From Komagataella phaffii GS115 (lineage: Eukaryota; Ascomycota; Pichiomycetes; Pichiales; Pichiaceae), in contig NC_012964.1 of assembly GCF_000027005.1 (NCBI RefSeq), forward strand, positions 124,001-188,000: DNA of 64,000 bases, in the 5' to 3' direction. Of the stretch, positions 1 to 8,421 are shown one piece after another. The stretch's first letter is position 1; every line of letters starts with the position of its first letter. The notes below the pieces were generated by a model. That model worked only from the letters and a program-made list of their open reading frames with translations, ran no database searches and was not told the origin of the DNA. Both the position numbers and the translations under genes were made by a program.

Positions 1-896
1 TAGGTGGCTCTACCAAACTGTATGAAACTGAAGCATTGCTAGGAGCTGCTACAACCACAGGGGATTCAGAGGGAGACGTTATTTGCAAAACGGAAGTCAA
101 CCACATTACTAAGGATATGTGCTTGCAAACTGCTAAAAAGTTTGTTGGGGAGCTTATACAAACTCCACCTCTGTTTTCTGCTTTGAAAATGAATGGAAAA
201 CCTCTATACGAGTATGCTAGAGAGGGCAAGCCATTACCGATGGAAATAAAACCCCGAACGGTACAAGTTTATTCCTTAGAAGTTGAAGAAAGTGATTTGT
301 TGTCTACTGACCATGATTACAAATTAAAAGAATCAATAATCGATGAAGACGGTACCCCTCTAGAGTCTAAGTTGTCTGAAAATCCTCTTCTTCAAAACGA
401 CAAGTTACATTTTAGCAAAGAATTTATAGAGTCGGCTTCCCAAGAAGGTCTTCGCACAGATGTTGACCCTCCACATTTAATCAAAGATATTTCGGTCCAA
501 ATATCAAAAGCACCATTGTTACATTTTGTGGCCCAGGTCAGCTCCGGAACCTACATAAGATCACTTGTTTCAGACTTTGGAAAGGCCTTGAGCTCATCTG
601 CATATATGGTCAAACTTATTAGAAGAAAACAGGGTGAATGGGATTTGAGCAGCAATTGTTTTACTCTGGCAGATTTTCAAGAAAATGAACAGGTCTGGGG
701 TCCTGTCCTCAAGAAAGTTTTTGAACACGGTGACGAGATTAATGTTTTGGAGGAGATGCAAAGGAGTAAAGAGAAGTTTGTGCAAAACGAACATCAAGAA
801 CAGTCCGAGGAGACGTCTGAGGAAGTACCGAAAGAAAATTTAGAAGCAAGGTCTGAGGAGACTACGAACAAGACAGATGAAACGTTCACCGCTTAG
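1..896 (+). CDS. PUS4: tRNA pseudouridine-55 synthase Pus4, 5' end missing
   Basis: TruB-family enzyme that makes pseudouridine 55 in the T-loop of nuclear and mitochondrial tRNAs. The frame is open from base 3, so the window cuts the gene; 297 residues remain. The visible part begins in the conserved TruB stretch TKLYETEALLG followed by TTTGDSEG. It continues with QTPPLFSALKMNGKPLYEYAREG and the YIRSLVSDFGKAL and LIRRKQGEW blocks near the end of the fold. The catalytic aspartate of this family lies before this stretch and is outside the window. The last 50 residues are Glu/Lys-rich and look disordered. It converges on MID1 with 64 bases between stops. Neighbours PUS4-MID1-RFC3 are in the same order as in S. 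cerevisiae, which supports the call. Confidence 0.93.
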   Translation, partial: GGSTKLYETEALLGAATTTGDSEGDVICKTEVNHITKDMCLQTAKKFVGELIQTPPLFSALKMNGKPLYEYAREGKPLPMEIKPRTVQVYSLEVEESDLLSTDHDYKLKESIIDEDGTPLESKLSENPLLQNDKLHFSKEFIESASQEGLRTDVDPPHLIKDISVQISKAPLLHFVAQVSSGTYIRSLVSDFGKALSSSAYMVKLIRRKQGEWDLSSNCFTLADFQENEQVWGPVLKKVFEHGDEINVLEEMQRSKEKFVQNEHQEQSEETSEEVPKENLEARSEETTNKTDETFTA

Positions 897-960
897 GTTG
901 AAAATTTCGTTTCAGAATGGGATTATAGCAACTTAGGGCCGCATTTATGTACATAATTCA

Positions 961-2730
961 TCATAATAGCTTGTAAATAATGATAATCCACAACGCTATC
1001 ACTACCTCAAGATTCCGTTTGACTGACAATCTAGCACCACTGCTTTGCACTATAAATCCCAGGGCATTGCAGCTAACATAATCTTCACCTTCATCCCAAT
1101 AATAGCTTTCACGTATTGTTTCGTTCGTGGTAGGGCATACAAATCCAAAACTGCCAGGACAATCCCTGACTATTGCATTGCAGCTGTCCACACACGGTAA
1201 AATCTCATAATATGGATTGGGAGGCTGGATTTCTTCGTTGATGAAGCTATTTCTTCCGTCAGAGGTAGTTCTGTACTTGTAACCACTTGTATTGTTTCTA
1301 GTTGTACACCTCGGTATCAAAACGGAACACAGCCAGTTTTGGTAGGAATTGGCACAATCTTGACAAGTTCGGAGAGGCGAATACCTTGAAGAAGCATCTG
1401 TATCGCATTGCACAATTTGCAAACTTTTTGTGAAATTTTCGTAATGCTCCTTAGCATAATCATCATACAAGGCTCCTAACTCGGTCGCAGATATCAAGCC
1501 ATCGAAAAACTGCATGGACATTGGGACAGCATAGTCTACGTTATTACAAAATTCCAAGTCATAGATCAACGTGCACGTATCTTCAAGCATTGTTTCGAAT
1601 TCAAACTGATGAAAAACTGTTCCGCCGCTGTCAGAGTTTTGAGTTCCTGAATTCTGAGTTAAGTATGCAATGTATTGGGATGACGAATTCAGATTTTGAA
1701 CATAAAATTGTTCTCTAATAGATTCATTCTTTTGAACAAATGACGTGTTGATGGATATGCTAGATAGTTCCGGACCACTTTTGATAGCACACCAACTTCT
1801 ATTCAAGTTTTGAAATGTCGACTTATAGGTGTAATCAAAGAGATGAAGAGAATAAGAATCAGTTAAGCCAGGATCAATATCGGAAATGTTGGAATAAAGA
1901 TCAGTATCTAATGCACCGGTCATTAGTAAAGCAGATTCACCATCAGCATCAAGCAAATGGGCCCAAGCACGATCATCCCATTGAAAGACCAGACCATTTT
2001 GAGAGATACCCAACTCATAAGTCCATTGGCCTGAGACAGTATTTGTTCCAACATCATTAGGTTGCATTGCAACATACAGAGTGGAAAACGGAGCTGATGT
2101 TGGATTAGAAGCAAGAGCTTGAACATATCCCAGCCTGAAGTCTAATTTGGTCATTTGGTCTATAGTCTCTATTGAGAAGACAGACTGATTGAAAGTGTAA
2201 TACAGAGATAGTCCATTTTCGTCAAGATCGGTATCTGGCAATGAACATATATTACCTGTAATAAAAATTAAGGCATCAAAACTGCTAGAAACACCGGGAT
2301 TGGTATTGTTTATGGGAAACTCGTAGTAGTGAGTCTCATTTTGGGAGATATACTTGCGTACTGGCTTCCAATCATTTAGCTGGCTATCGTCACCAATACT
2401 TAGATCTACAGAAGTAAACCTGAAACTCCTATGAACCAAGGCGTCTTGATCAATTTGTGAGGTGTACTCTATATCCCTTTCCAAAAAATCTAGTGGTTCA
2501 ATGTCCAATTCCTCAAGCTCCAGACACTGTTTTCTATCCTGACTATCATTCAACTCGTCACACTCAAGATTCAAGCATTCTTGAAGCGTGACTTCTGGAT
2601 GGTAGTAAGTGTGCCTCAAAAATTTACCGTCAACAGTTGTGAGTAAATCATAGCAATGCGGCCACATGTTGGAGGACAGCGCTTGAACTACTAAGGACCA
2701 CAAGAGAATGCCATAAATGAAACAAAACAT
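961..2730 (-). CDS. MID1: Stretch-activated calcium channel subunit Mid1
   Basis: Regulatory subunit of the plasma-membrane/ER calcium channel that works with Cch1 and lets calcium in during mating and stress. The product is 589 residues (S. cerevisiae about 548). It starts with a hydrophobic secretion signal (residues about 1-20, ending near VVQALSS). A long extracellular region follows with many N-x-S/T glycosylation sites (NET, NNT, NQS, NIS, NRS, NTS, NES, NSS). The C-terminal part is cysteine-rich and contains the family signature CQDCANSYQNWLCSVLIPRC and PCVDSCNAIVRDCP. The last about 20 residues are hydrophobic and could act as a membrane or GPI-type tail. The start is an ATG directly before the signal peptide. 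It is divergent to RFC3. Confidence 0.92.
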   Translation of the reverse strand: MFCFIYGILLWSLVVQALSSNMWPHCYDLLTTVDGKFLRHTYYHPEVTLQECLNLECDELNDSQDRKQCLELEELDIEPLDFLERDIEYTSQIDQDALVHRSFRFTSVDLSIGDDSQLNDWKPVRKYISQNETHYYEFPINNTNPGVSSSFDALIFITGNICSLPDTDLDENGLSLYYTFNQSVFSIETIDQMTKLDFRLGYVQALASNPTSAPFSTLYVAMQPNDVGTNTVSGQWTYELGISQNGLVFQWDDRAWAHLLDADGESALLMTGALDTDLYSNISDIDPGLTDSYSLHLFDYTYKSTFQNLNRSWCAIKSGPELSSISINTSFVQKNESIREQFYVQNLNSSSQYIAYLTQNSGTQNSDSGGTVFHQFEFETMLEDTCTLIYDLEFCNNVDYAVPMSMQFFDGLISATELGALYDDYAKEHYENFTKSLQIVQCDTDASSRYSPLRTCQDCANSYQNWLCSVLIPRCTTRNNTSGYKYRTTSDGRNSFINEEIQPPNPYYEILPCVDSCNAIVRDCPGSFGFVCPTTNETIRESYYWDEGEDYVSCNALGFIVQSSGARLSVKRNLEVVIALWIIIIYKLL

Positions 2731-3072
2731 GTTGAACTTCCAAGGGCAAGTGTGATGTTGAAAAAAATGAGACCCTGGAAAAAGCCGAGTTCCGAGCGTA
2801 GAACAAATGAAGCAACGCAGCTGGGGGTCAGGGAAAGGTAAAGAGAATGAGACGAGACTGACAGTTGAAGGTGGATAAAACGAAAGGTTCGGACTTAATC
2901 GAGGCCTGACAGCTCAGTTATCAAAGGGATTCCTTCCAGTTTTTCCAGCCAGCCTGCCGCATAAACTTCCCAGTAGTTCTGTCTCATTCCTAACCTTCGC
3001 GCGCCCTTCAACTGAAAAATCTAGTCCAGAAAGCGCGTCTGGTTTATTTCACTACGATAACTTACTGGAATC
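2731..3072. promoter_or_regulatory. MID1/RFC3 divergent promoter
   Basis: A 342-base intergenic stretch between two divergent ATGs, with no convincing ORF. It contains two CGCG cores, at about 2998-3003 and GCGCGT at 3033-3038, close to RFC3. These resemble, but do not exactly match, the MCB element ACGCGT that drives G1/S genes in yeast. No clear TATA box is seen. Confidence 0.5.
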
Positions 3073-4071
3073 ATGTCAATTAGAGCTGGTCAGGACAATA
3101 CCAATCTTCCATGGGTGGAGAAATATAGACCCAGCAGCCTGGATTATGTGTATGGGCAGCATGATACTGTTGATACGGTGAGGAAGTTTGTGCAGGATGG
3201 AAGACTTCCACACCTTCTCTTCTATGGTCCTCCTGGAACCGGAAAGACATCTACCATAATGGCGTTGGCGAAGGAAATATACGGCAAAAATTATCGAAAT
3301 ATGGTTCTAGAACTAAATGCAAGTGATGATAGAGGTATATCTGTTGTCCGAGACCAGATTGTGAACTTTGCAAGTACAAGACAAATATTCAGCAATGGGT
3401 TCAAGTTGATCATATTAGATGAAGCAGATGCCATGACCAACGTTGCCCAGAATGCATTGAGGCGAGTAATAGAAAAATTTACCAAAAATACTAGGTTCTG
3501 TGTCCTAGCTAATTACGCCCACAAATTGAACCCTGCTCTGCTTTCCAGATGTACAAGGTTCAGATTTCAACCAATTAGCCAAGAGGCTATACAATTGAGA
3601 ATAAATGATGTCATTAAACAGGAGGGAATAAATATTGATGATGATGCCCTGCAATCTCTTTTGAAGTTATCAAAGGGTGACATGAGGAAGGCTTTGAACG
3701 TGTTGCAGGCTTGTTTTACAGGTCTGGACTCTCCCTCTCAGGCAATAACCTCGCCTATGATATACGAATGCGTTGGTGCTCCTGATCCCCAGGATATAGA
3801 GCATGTTCTGGACACAATTATACAAGAGAATTGGGAAGCTGCATTCACAATAATGAATCGACTGAAACTTGAAAAGGGTTACGCTCTAATCGATTTGGTC
3901 AATGGGTTTGTAGATATTCTTGGAGGGTATCAGTTGGAAAAGATGTGTCGACTAACAATATTGAAGGGGCTTGCAGACATTGAATATGCGATATCACGCG
4001 GAGGTAATGACGCTATTCAGAACACAGCGGTCATTGGAGTCATAAAGAAGGGGTTTGAAACTCAGACTTAG
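3073..4071 (+). CDS. RFC3: Replication factor C subunit 3 (clamp loader)
   Basis: Small AAA+ subunit of the RFC clamp loaders that open PCNA (Rfc1-RFC), the 9-1-1 clamp (Rad24-RFC) and the Ctf18/Elg1 variants. The product has 332 residues, near the usual 340. Visible motifs are NLPWVEKYRP at 11-20, Walker A GPPGTGKT at 52-59, Walker B ILDEAD around 114-119, sensor 1 (LANYAHKL) near 145-152 and the RFC-type SRC arginine-finger motif at 158-160. The C-terminal collar domain includes IYECVGAPDP and ends with GGNDAIQNTAVIGVIKKGF, as in Rfc3. It is followed on the same strand by POA1 after about 97 bases. Confidence 0.97.
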   Translation: MSIRAGQDNTNLPWVEKYRPSSLDYVYGQHDTVDTVRKFVQDGRLPHLLFYGPPGTGKTSTIMALAKEIYGKNYRNMVLELNASDDRGISVVRDQIVNFASTRQIFSNGFKLIILDEADAMTNVAQNALRRVIEKFTKNTRFCVLANYAHKLNPALLSRCTRFRFQPISQEAIQLRINDVIKQEGINIDDDALQSLLKLSKGDMRKALNVLQACFTGLDSPSQAITSPMIYECVGAPDPQDIEHVLDTIIQENWEAAFTIMNRLKLEKGYALIDLVNGFVDILGGYQLEKMCRLTILKGLADIEYAISRGGNDAIQNTAVIGVIKKGFETQT

Positions 4072-4119
4072 GCTACTTGTCAAGCATCTAAGCTGGTTCA
4101 TTCCACTACGATAAGATAT

Positions 4120-4176
4120 ATGGGTGCCCTTCGCGCATTCACTTTTGTCATGTCTAACTTACTTGAACATGGTTAA
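4120..4176 (+). other. Upstream ORF overlapping the POA1 start
   Basis: An ATG at 4120 opens an 18-codon frame, with a second in-frame ATG at 4150. It ends with TAA at 4174-4176, just past the POA1 ATG at 4169 and in a different frame. If the POA1 transcript starts upstream of 4120 or 4150, this frame would compete with POA1 translation. The transcript start is unknown. Confidence 0.4.
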
Positions 4177-4714
4177 ATACATCAATGGTGACGTCTTTGC
4201 AATTCTAAATCAAAAGTCCAATCTTCCTGTTATACTTGCTCATAGTTGTAATTGTTTTGGTTCATGGGGTGGCGGAATTGCATTTGCTCTGAAGCAAAAG
4301 TTTCCATCAAGCTACACACTTTACAGTGATTACTGTTCCAGATTTCAGGACAATCCCCAGGAGTTATTGGGCAAGTGTCTCCTATTACCAATAAGTAAAA
4401 CCGATCCTGGATATACCAGTGTCGTCGGGGACAAATTCCTCATTGCTTGTTTGTTCACAGGCGCAAGCGGTGGTAAAGCGGAGATTTTGAAGTACACTGA
4501 TGTGTCTCTGTCCCATCTGGGCAAGATCATCCAGAGCAAAAAATCTGAAATAAGTATTCCAAGAGTGGACGAAATTTTGCAATCCATCAATACAGATGAC
4601 GTCCCTATCTACCTGCCCAAGATAAACTCCGGAATTTTCGGAGTTCCCTGGCCAAATACAGAAAAAATATTGGAGAACCATAATGATCTAAAGTTTGTAG
4701 TGTACAGTATATAA
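4169..4714 (+). CDS. POA1: Macrodomain ADP-ribose 1''-phosphate phosphatase Poa1
   Basis: Removes the phosphate from ADP-ribose 1''-phosphate, a by-product of tRNA splicing. The product is 181 residues (S. cerevisiae 177). Macrodomain features are YINGDVFAI at the start, HSCNCFGSWGGGIA (the substrate loop with the Gly run) near residues 27-40 and INSGIFGVPW near the C-terminus, all shared with yeast Poa1. The open frame extends upstream, but only from a GTG (4124). The first in-frame ATG is 4169, exactly where family similarity begins, so I use that start. It converges on YPK3 with 22 bases between stops. In S. cerevisiae POA1 and YPK3 are also close neighbours on chromosome II. Confidence 0.93.
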   Translation: MVKYINGDVFAILNQKSNLPVILAHSCNCFGSWGGGIAFALKQKFPSSYTLYSDYCSRFQDNPQELLGKCLLLPISKTDPGYTSVVGDKFLIACLFTGASGGKAEILKYTDVSLSHLGKIIQSKKSEISIPRVDEILQSINTDDVPIYLPKINSGIFGVPWPNTEKILENHNDLKFVVYSI

Positions 4715-4736
4715 ATAATTGACTTGACTCTAAAGG

Positions 4737-6011
4737 TTAACATCCCAGATATCTGTTCATGTAGCTATTGCTGGCAACGTAGGAGAACCCTTGGAATGCG
4801 TCTTTTGTCTTTGTAGTTGGTATTAAATTTAAGTCTGTGGATACATCATCGCTTAGCTTCAAGTCGGTGAAATCTCTTGAGAAATTCTCAGCTAGCTCAA
4901 GATTCGTGATTATTGGCACGATTGGAGGGCTAATCTTAGTCAGATCTCTTTTCAGTAGTGCGTCCCAATCAATATTTCTAAAAAAAGAGTGCTTCTGGAA
5001 CTTGTTGAATGTAGTGTCAACGTCTCTCTTGGCTGGTGATTTATTGAGCAGCTTTTGAAGGAGCTCCTTAGCGGTTGGAGTTAAATAATAGGGAAATTTG
5101 AGTGTCTTATTCACGATCTTGTCCATGATTATCTTACTGTTTGCTCCTGTAAATGGTGGTTTCCCAATCATCATGTCAAAGATTACTGCACCAAGTGACC
5201 ACCAGTCGCAAGAAAATGAGTAAGGATCACCCTTCAATACCTCTGGAGCCATGTATTCTGGGGTACCAATGATGCTTTTGAAAGAGCCATCGTGTTCAAT
5301 AGATGAAGCACCAGTATCCAGTGATTGTTTGCTAAGACCGAAATCAGTTAGCACCAGAAAACCCTGGGAATCCAGTAAACAGTTTTCAGGCTTCAAGTCT
5401 CTGTACACAATTCCCATGGTGTGGAGATAGTTGATGGCCAAAGCCATTTGAGCGGCATAAAAACTAGCAATGTCCTCGCCCAAAAACTTTTCCTCATTCA
5501 AATGCTGAAACAACTCTCCACCAGGAACGTACTCCATCATTAAATACAACTTGTCGTGGTCATGAAAAGCGTAGAAAAGCTTGACTATATTAGGATGTTC
5601 TGATATCTTGCTCAGAATATTACGCTCTTCCATCGTGCGTTCGACGTGCTTTTCGTTGATCACCAGGCTTGCTTTCTTCAACTCCTTCTGGGCGTATAGT
5701 TTGGACGTGTGTTTATTCTTGACCAGCTTCACGGTTCCGTAGGCACCCTGTCCTAAGACGGTGATAGGCTCAAAATCCGAAATAGAAGCATTTGTTTCTT
5801 GCTCGCCCTTTGTGTACTCTGTGATCGATATCTGGCCATTGCCTGTGTCTTCGTTGTGCACTGATATCTTGCTATAGACGGAACTTTTTCTTCTTCGGGT
5901 TGGAGGGTGAGCTGAGCTCAGATTTGCTCCCAAGTGTTCTACAAGGTCAGCGTGGCCGTCATCGTTGTCGCTGTCACTTTCTACGACAGTCTCATCTAAG
6001 TAGAAAACCAT
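4737..6011 (-). CDS. YPK3: AGC kinase, S6-kinase-like Ypk3
   Basis: AGC-family Ser/Thr kinase of 424 residues. In S. cerevisiae Ypk3 phosphorylates ribosomal protein S6 downstream of TORC1. The kinase domain starts near residue 80: glycine loop GQGAYGTVKLV (88-98), catalytic loop YRDLKPEN (203-210), DFG at 223-225 and activation loop IIGTPEYMAPE with the PDK1-site Thr250. The C-terminal hydrophobic motif FQGFSYVA (406-413) resembles the animal S6K motif FLGFTYVA more than those of Ypk1/2 or Sch9. That is the main reason for choosing Ypk3. The activation loop holds a Ser/Asp-rich insertion between DFGLSKQ and GTPEY. The N-terminal 75 residues are acidic and low-complexity. The product is shorter than S. 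cerevisiae Ypk3 (about 525). Confidence 0.85.
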   Translation of the reverse strand: MVFYLDETVVESDSDNDDGHADLVEHLGANLSSAHPPTRRRKSSVYSKISVHNEDTGNGQISITEYTKGEQETNASISDFEPITVLGQGAYGTVKLVKNKHTSKLYAQKELKKASLVINEKHVERTMEERNILSKISEHPNIVKLFYAFHDHDKLYLMMEYVPGGELFQHLNEEKFLGEDIASFYAAQMALAINYLHTMGIVYRDLKPENCLLDSQGFLVLTDFGLSKQSLDTGASSIEHDGSFKSIIGTPEYMAPEVLKGDPYSFSCDWWSLGAVIFDMMIGKPPFTGANSKIIMDKIVNKTLKFPYYLTPTAKELLQKLLNKSPAKRDVDTTFNKFQKHSFFRNIDWDALLKRDLTKISPPIVPIITNLELAENFSRDFTDLKLSDDVSTDLNLIPTTKTKDAFQGFSYVASNSYMNRYLGC

Positions 6012-6899
6012 ATCTAAAGATAGTTAGACTGGAGCCAAGGCCAATTGTGGGTTCTAGATTGATAAAAAAAAACGAGACGATAAGATGAGGAAGGTACCAC
6101 ACATGGGCATTCTTAGTGCGCGAGAGATGATTAGCATCGAGGGAAAGCTTAAACATCTTTGGTCTACGTAAGCAGAGACCAGGCACTAGCAAGCCTAATT
6201 AGGGTTAGGGAATTGAATGTCAGCAAAAGCTGAGGCGGCTTCCGAGGGCCAATAGAATAAGAAAGAACAACTTAGGGCGCAAACCTGATTGCGATTTTGG
6301 GGCTTTCCTTGGAAAAGACTTGATCCCTACGCTGTGGAAGGCGCACTACTATCGAAGCTCCCTCTAACCTCCCAAAGGAGAAGGAAGGGAAAAAAAANTA
6401 GTGACAAAAAGAAAACAAAGAGCCCAAGACCTCTATCGCCCCATCGCCCAGATCTCCTATCAGCAAAATTATGTAAGCTGCATCTTTTGGTGAGCTAAAG
6501 GGGACTTTCGCGCTAACAAAAAGAGCAAACTTGTTTGTTGGGTGATTGTTGGGTGTTCAAGGCACGACTTTCTAATCTACCTTGCATTGACAGATTCTTC
6601 CAACTGCGCCCGATATAACGTAGCATTGCCAGGTAATGATGGTATACTTTACATGGTCACACTACGACGCTCAACATCAGTCCCTCTTAGTGGAACCACA
6701 ACTTGCTCGTTGAATTTTGGAGCGTAATGTGTCATGTTGGGTCCTGCAAAAAGAAAAGTTGGATCCCATAAATTTAGACTTTGTAGGATGACAATCTACA
6801 GAGATTTCTCGAACTTCGGGCCTTCCTATAAAACAAGATAAACTCCTTCCTCTTTCTCTTTCCTTCTCTTTAGTCTTCTCACTTCATCTACGCCACACA
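6012..6899. promoter_or_regulatory. YPK3/OLE1 divergent intergenic region
   Basis: 888 bases without a convincing gene; frames inside it are short and unlike proteins. At 6199-6210 lies TTAGGGTTAGGG, two vertebrate-type telomere repeats that contain the Tbf1 recognition core TTAGGGTT; it is 188 bases upstream of the YPK3 start. On the OLE1 side there is a TATAAAA at 6827-6833, followed by a pyrimidine-rich stretch (about 6843-6890) typical of strong yeast initiation regions. One undetermined base (n) sits at 6398 at the end of an A run. Confidence 0.6.
6827..6833 (+). promoter_or_regulatory. OLE1 TATA box
   Basis: TATAAAA 67 bases upstream of the OLE1 ATG, followed by a CT-rich tract. Position and context fit a strong TATA promoter, as expected for a highly expressed, fatty-acid-regulated desaturase. 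Confidence 0.6.
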
Positions 6900-8387
6900 A
6901 TGGAGCAACCACAAGCAATGGAAAAGGTTGAGTCTGTCGACGTTACAGAGGCAAACGCAGTTGCTGCTGGAACCAACAAACTCACCAAGAGAATTGTAGC
7001 TGCTGGTCTGGGAGGTAAGTTGATGGGTACCAAGTCAATGGTCGACGTCACAGCCGATCAACTGGCTAAGGACTCTATCAACGAGCTTTTGGCCAGAGAC
7101 AAGGCTTTGAAGGAGAAGTACGAGAAGCAGAAACATATCAGTGAACAACCATGGACTAAGGACAATTGGCACCAACACATAAATTGGTTGAACATGATCT
7201 TGGTTTGCGGTTTGCCCCTGTTTGGAGCTATTGCAACGTATTACAAACCACCTACCAAGGAGACCGTTATACTGGGAGTTGTTTTGTACATTCTCGGTGG
7301 TCTGTCAATTACAGCTGGTTACCACAGACTGTGGTCTCATAGAGCCTATTCGGCTAGAACTCCGTTAAAGGTTTTATTTGCCCTCTTTGGAGCCGGAGCT
7401 GTGGAGGGTTCCATCAAATGGTGGTCTCACTCTCACAGAGTTCATCACAGATACACAGACACTCATAGGGACCCATATGATGCCAGAAAGGGATTCTGGT
7501 ACTCCCACATGGGTTGGATGTTAACCAAGCCAAACCCAAGATACAAGGCAAGAGCCGATATCTCAGACCTCGCTGATGACTGGATTGTCAGATTTCAACA
7601 CAGACACTACCTGTTAATTATGACTTTCATGGCCCTTATTTTGCCCACTATTATTGCCAAGTATTTCTGGGACGACGCATGGGGTGGATTTATCTACGGT
7701 GGTATCTTCAAAGTTTTCGTCATTCAACAAGCCACTTTCTGTGTTAACTCTCTTGCTCACTGGATTGGTGTTCAACCGTTCGATGACAGGAGGACACCAA
7801 GAGATCACTTTTTGACTGCTATCGTCACCTTCGGTGAGGGATACCACAACTTCCACCACGAGTTCCCATCAGATTACAGAAACGCTCTGAAGTGGTACCA
7901 ATACGATCCAACAAAGATTGTCATTTACTTATCATCTAAGGTTGGATTGTCTTACAATTTGAAGACTTTTTCTGACAATGCCATCAAACAGGGTTTGGTG
8001 CAACAACAGCAGAAGAAGCTGGACTCCATGAGGGCTCATCTTAACTGGGGTACTCCATTACAAGACTTGCCAGTCTGGGATAAGTCTGAGTTCTTCGAGA
8101 AGTCTAAAGATAAGAAAGGTTTGGTCATTATTTCTGGTATTGTTCATAACGTTGAGAATTTCATTGGTGAACATCCAGGTGGAGAGAAACTTGTCAAGGG
8201 TGCCCTGGGCAAGGATGCTACTACTGCTTTCAATGGAGGTGTTTATGCGCACTCCAATGCGGCCCACAACTTATTAGCCACTATGAGAGTGGCTGTCATA
8301 AGGGATGGTAACGCCAATGCAAACACTTTCTCCTTGCAGAACGAGTTTTTGGACAAGAAAGCCGCCGCTGCAGCTGCTTCAAATTAA
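6900..8387 (+). CDS. OLE1: Delta-9 fatty-acid desaturase with cytochrome b5 domain
   Basis: ER-membrane acyl-CoA delta-9 desaturase that makes palmitoleate and oleate. The product has 495 residues (S. cerevisiae 510). The three histidine boxes that hold the di-iron centre are visible: HRLWSH (142-147), HRVHH (179-183) and HNFHH (316-320). Hydrophobic segments lie around 96-140 and 235-290. A C-terminal cytochrome b5 domain carries the haem motif HPGG (425-428) and a second candidate haem-ligand His in AHNLL. The N-terminus (about 70 residues) is hydrophilic. It converges on RIM21 with 34 bases between stops. Komagataella is known to have more than one delta-9 desaturase, so a paralogue elsewhere is likely. 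Confidence 0.95.
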   Translation: MEQPQAMEKVESVDVTEANAVAAGTNKLTKRIVAAGLGGKLMGTKSMVDVTADQLAKDSINELLARDKALKEKYEKQKHISEQPWTKDNWHQHINWLNMILVCGLPLFGAIATYYKPPTKETVILGVVLYILGGLSITAGYHRLWSHRAYSARTPLKVLFALFGAGAVEGSIKWWSHSHRVHHRYTDTHRDPYDARKGFWYSHMGWMLTKPNPRYKARADISDLADDWIVRFQHRHYLLIMTFMALILPTIIAKYFWDDAWGGFIYGGIFKVFVIQQATFCVNSLAHWIGVQPFDDRRTPRDHFLTAIVTFGEGYHNFHHEFPSDYRNALKWYQYDPTKIVIYLSSKVGLSYNLKTFSDNAIKQGLVQQQQKKLDSMRAHLNWGTPLQDLPVWDKSEFFEKSKDKKGLVIISGIVHNVENFIGEHPGGEKLVKGALGKDATTAFNGGVYAHSNAAHNLLATMRVAVIRDGNANANTFSLQNEFLDKKAAAAAASN

Positions 8388-8421
8388 GCAAGTATATATA
8401 TAAATCGTTAGGGAAATTTTA

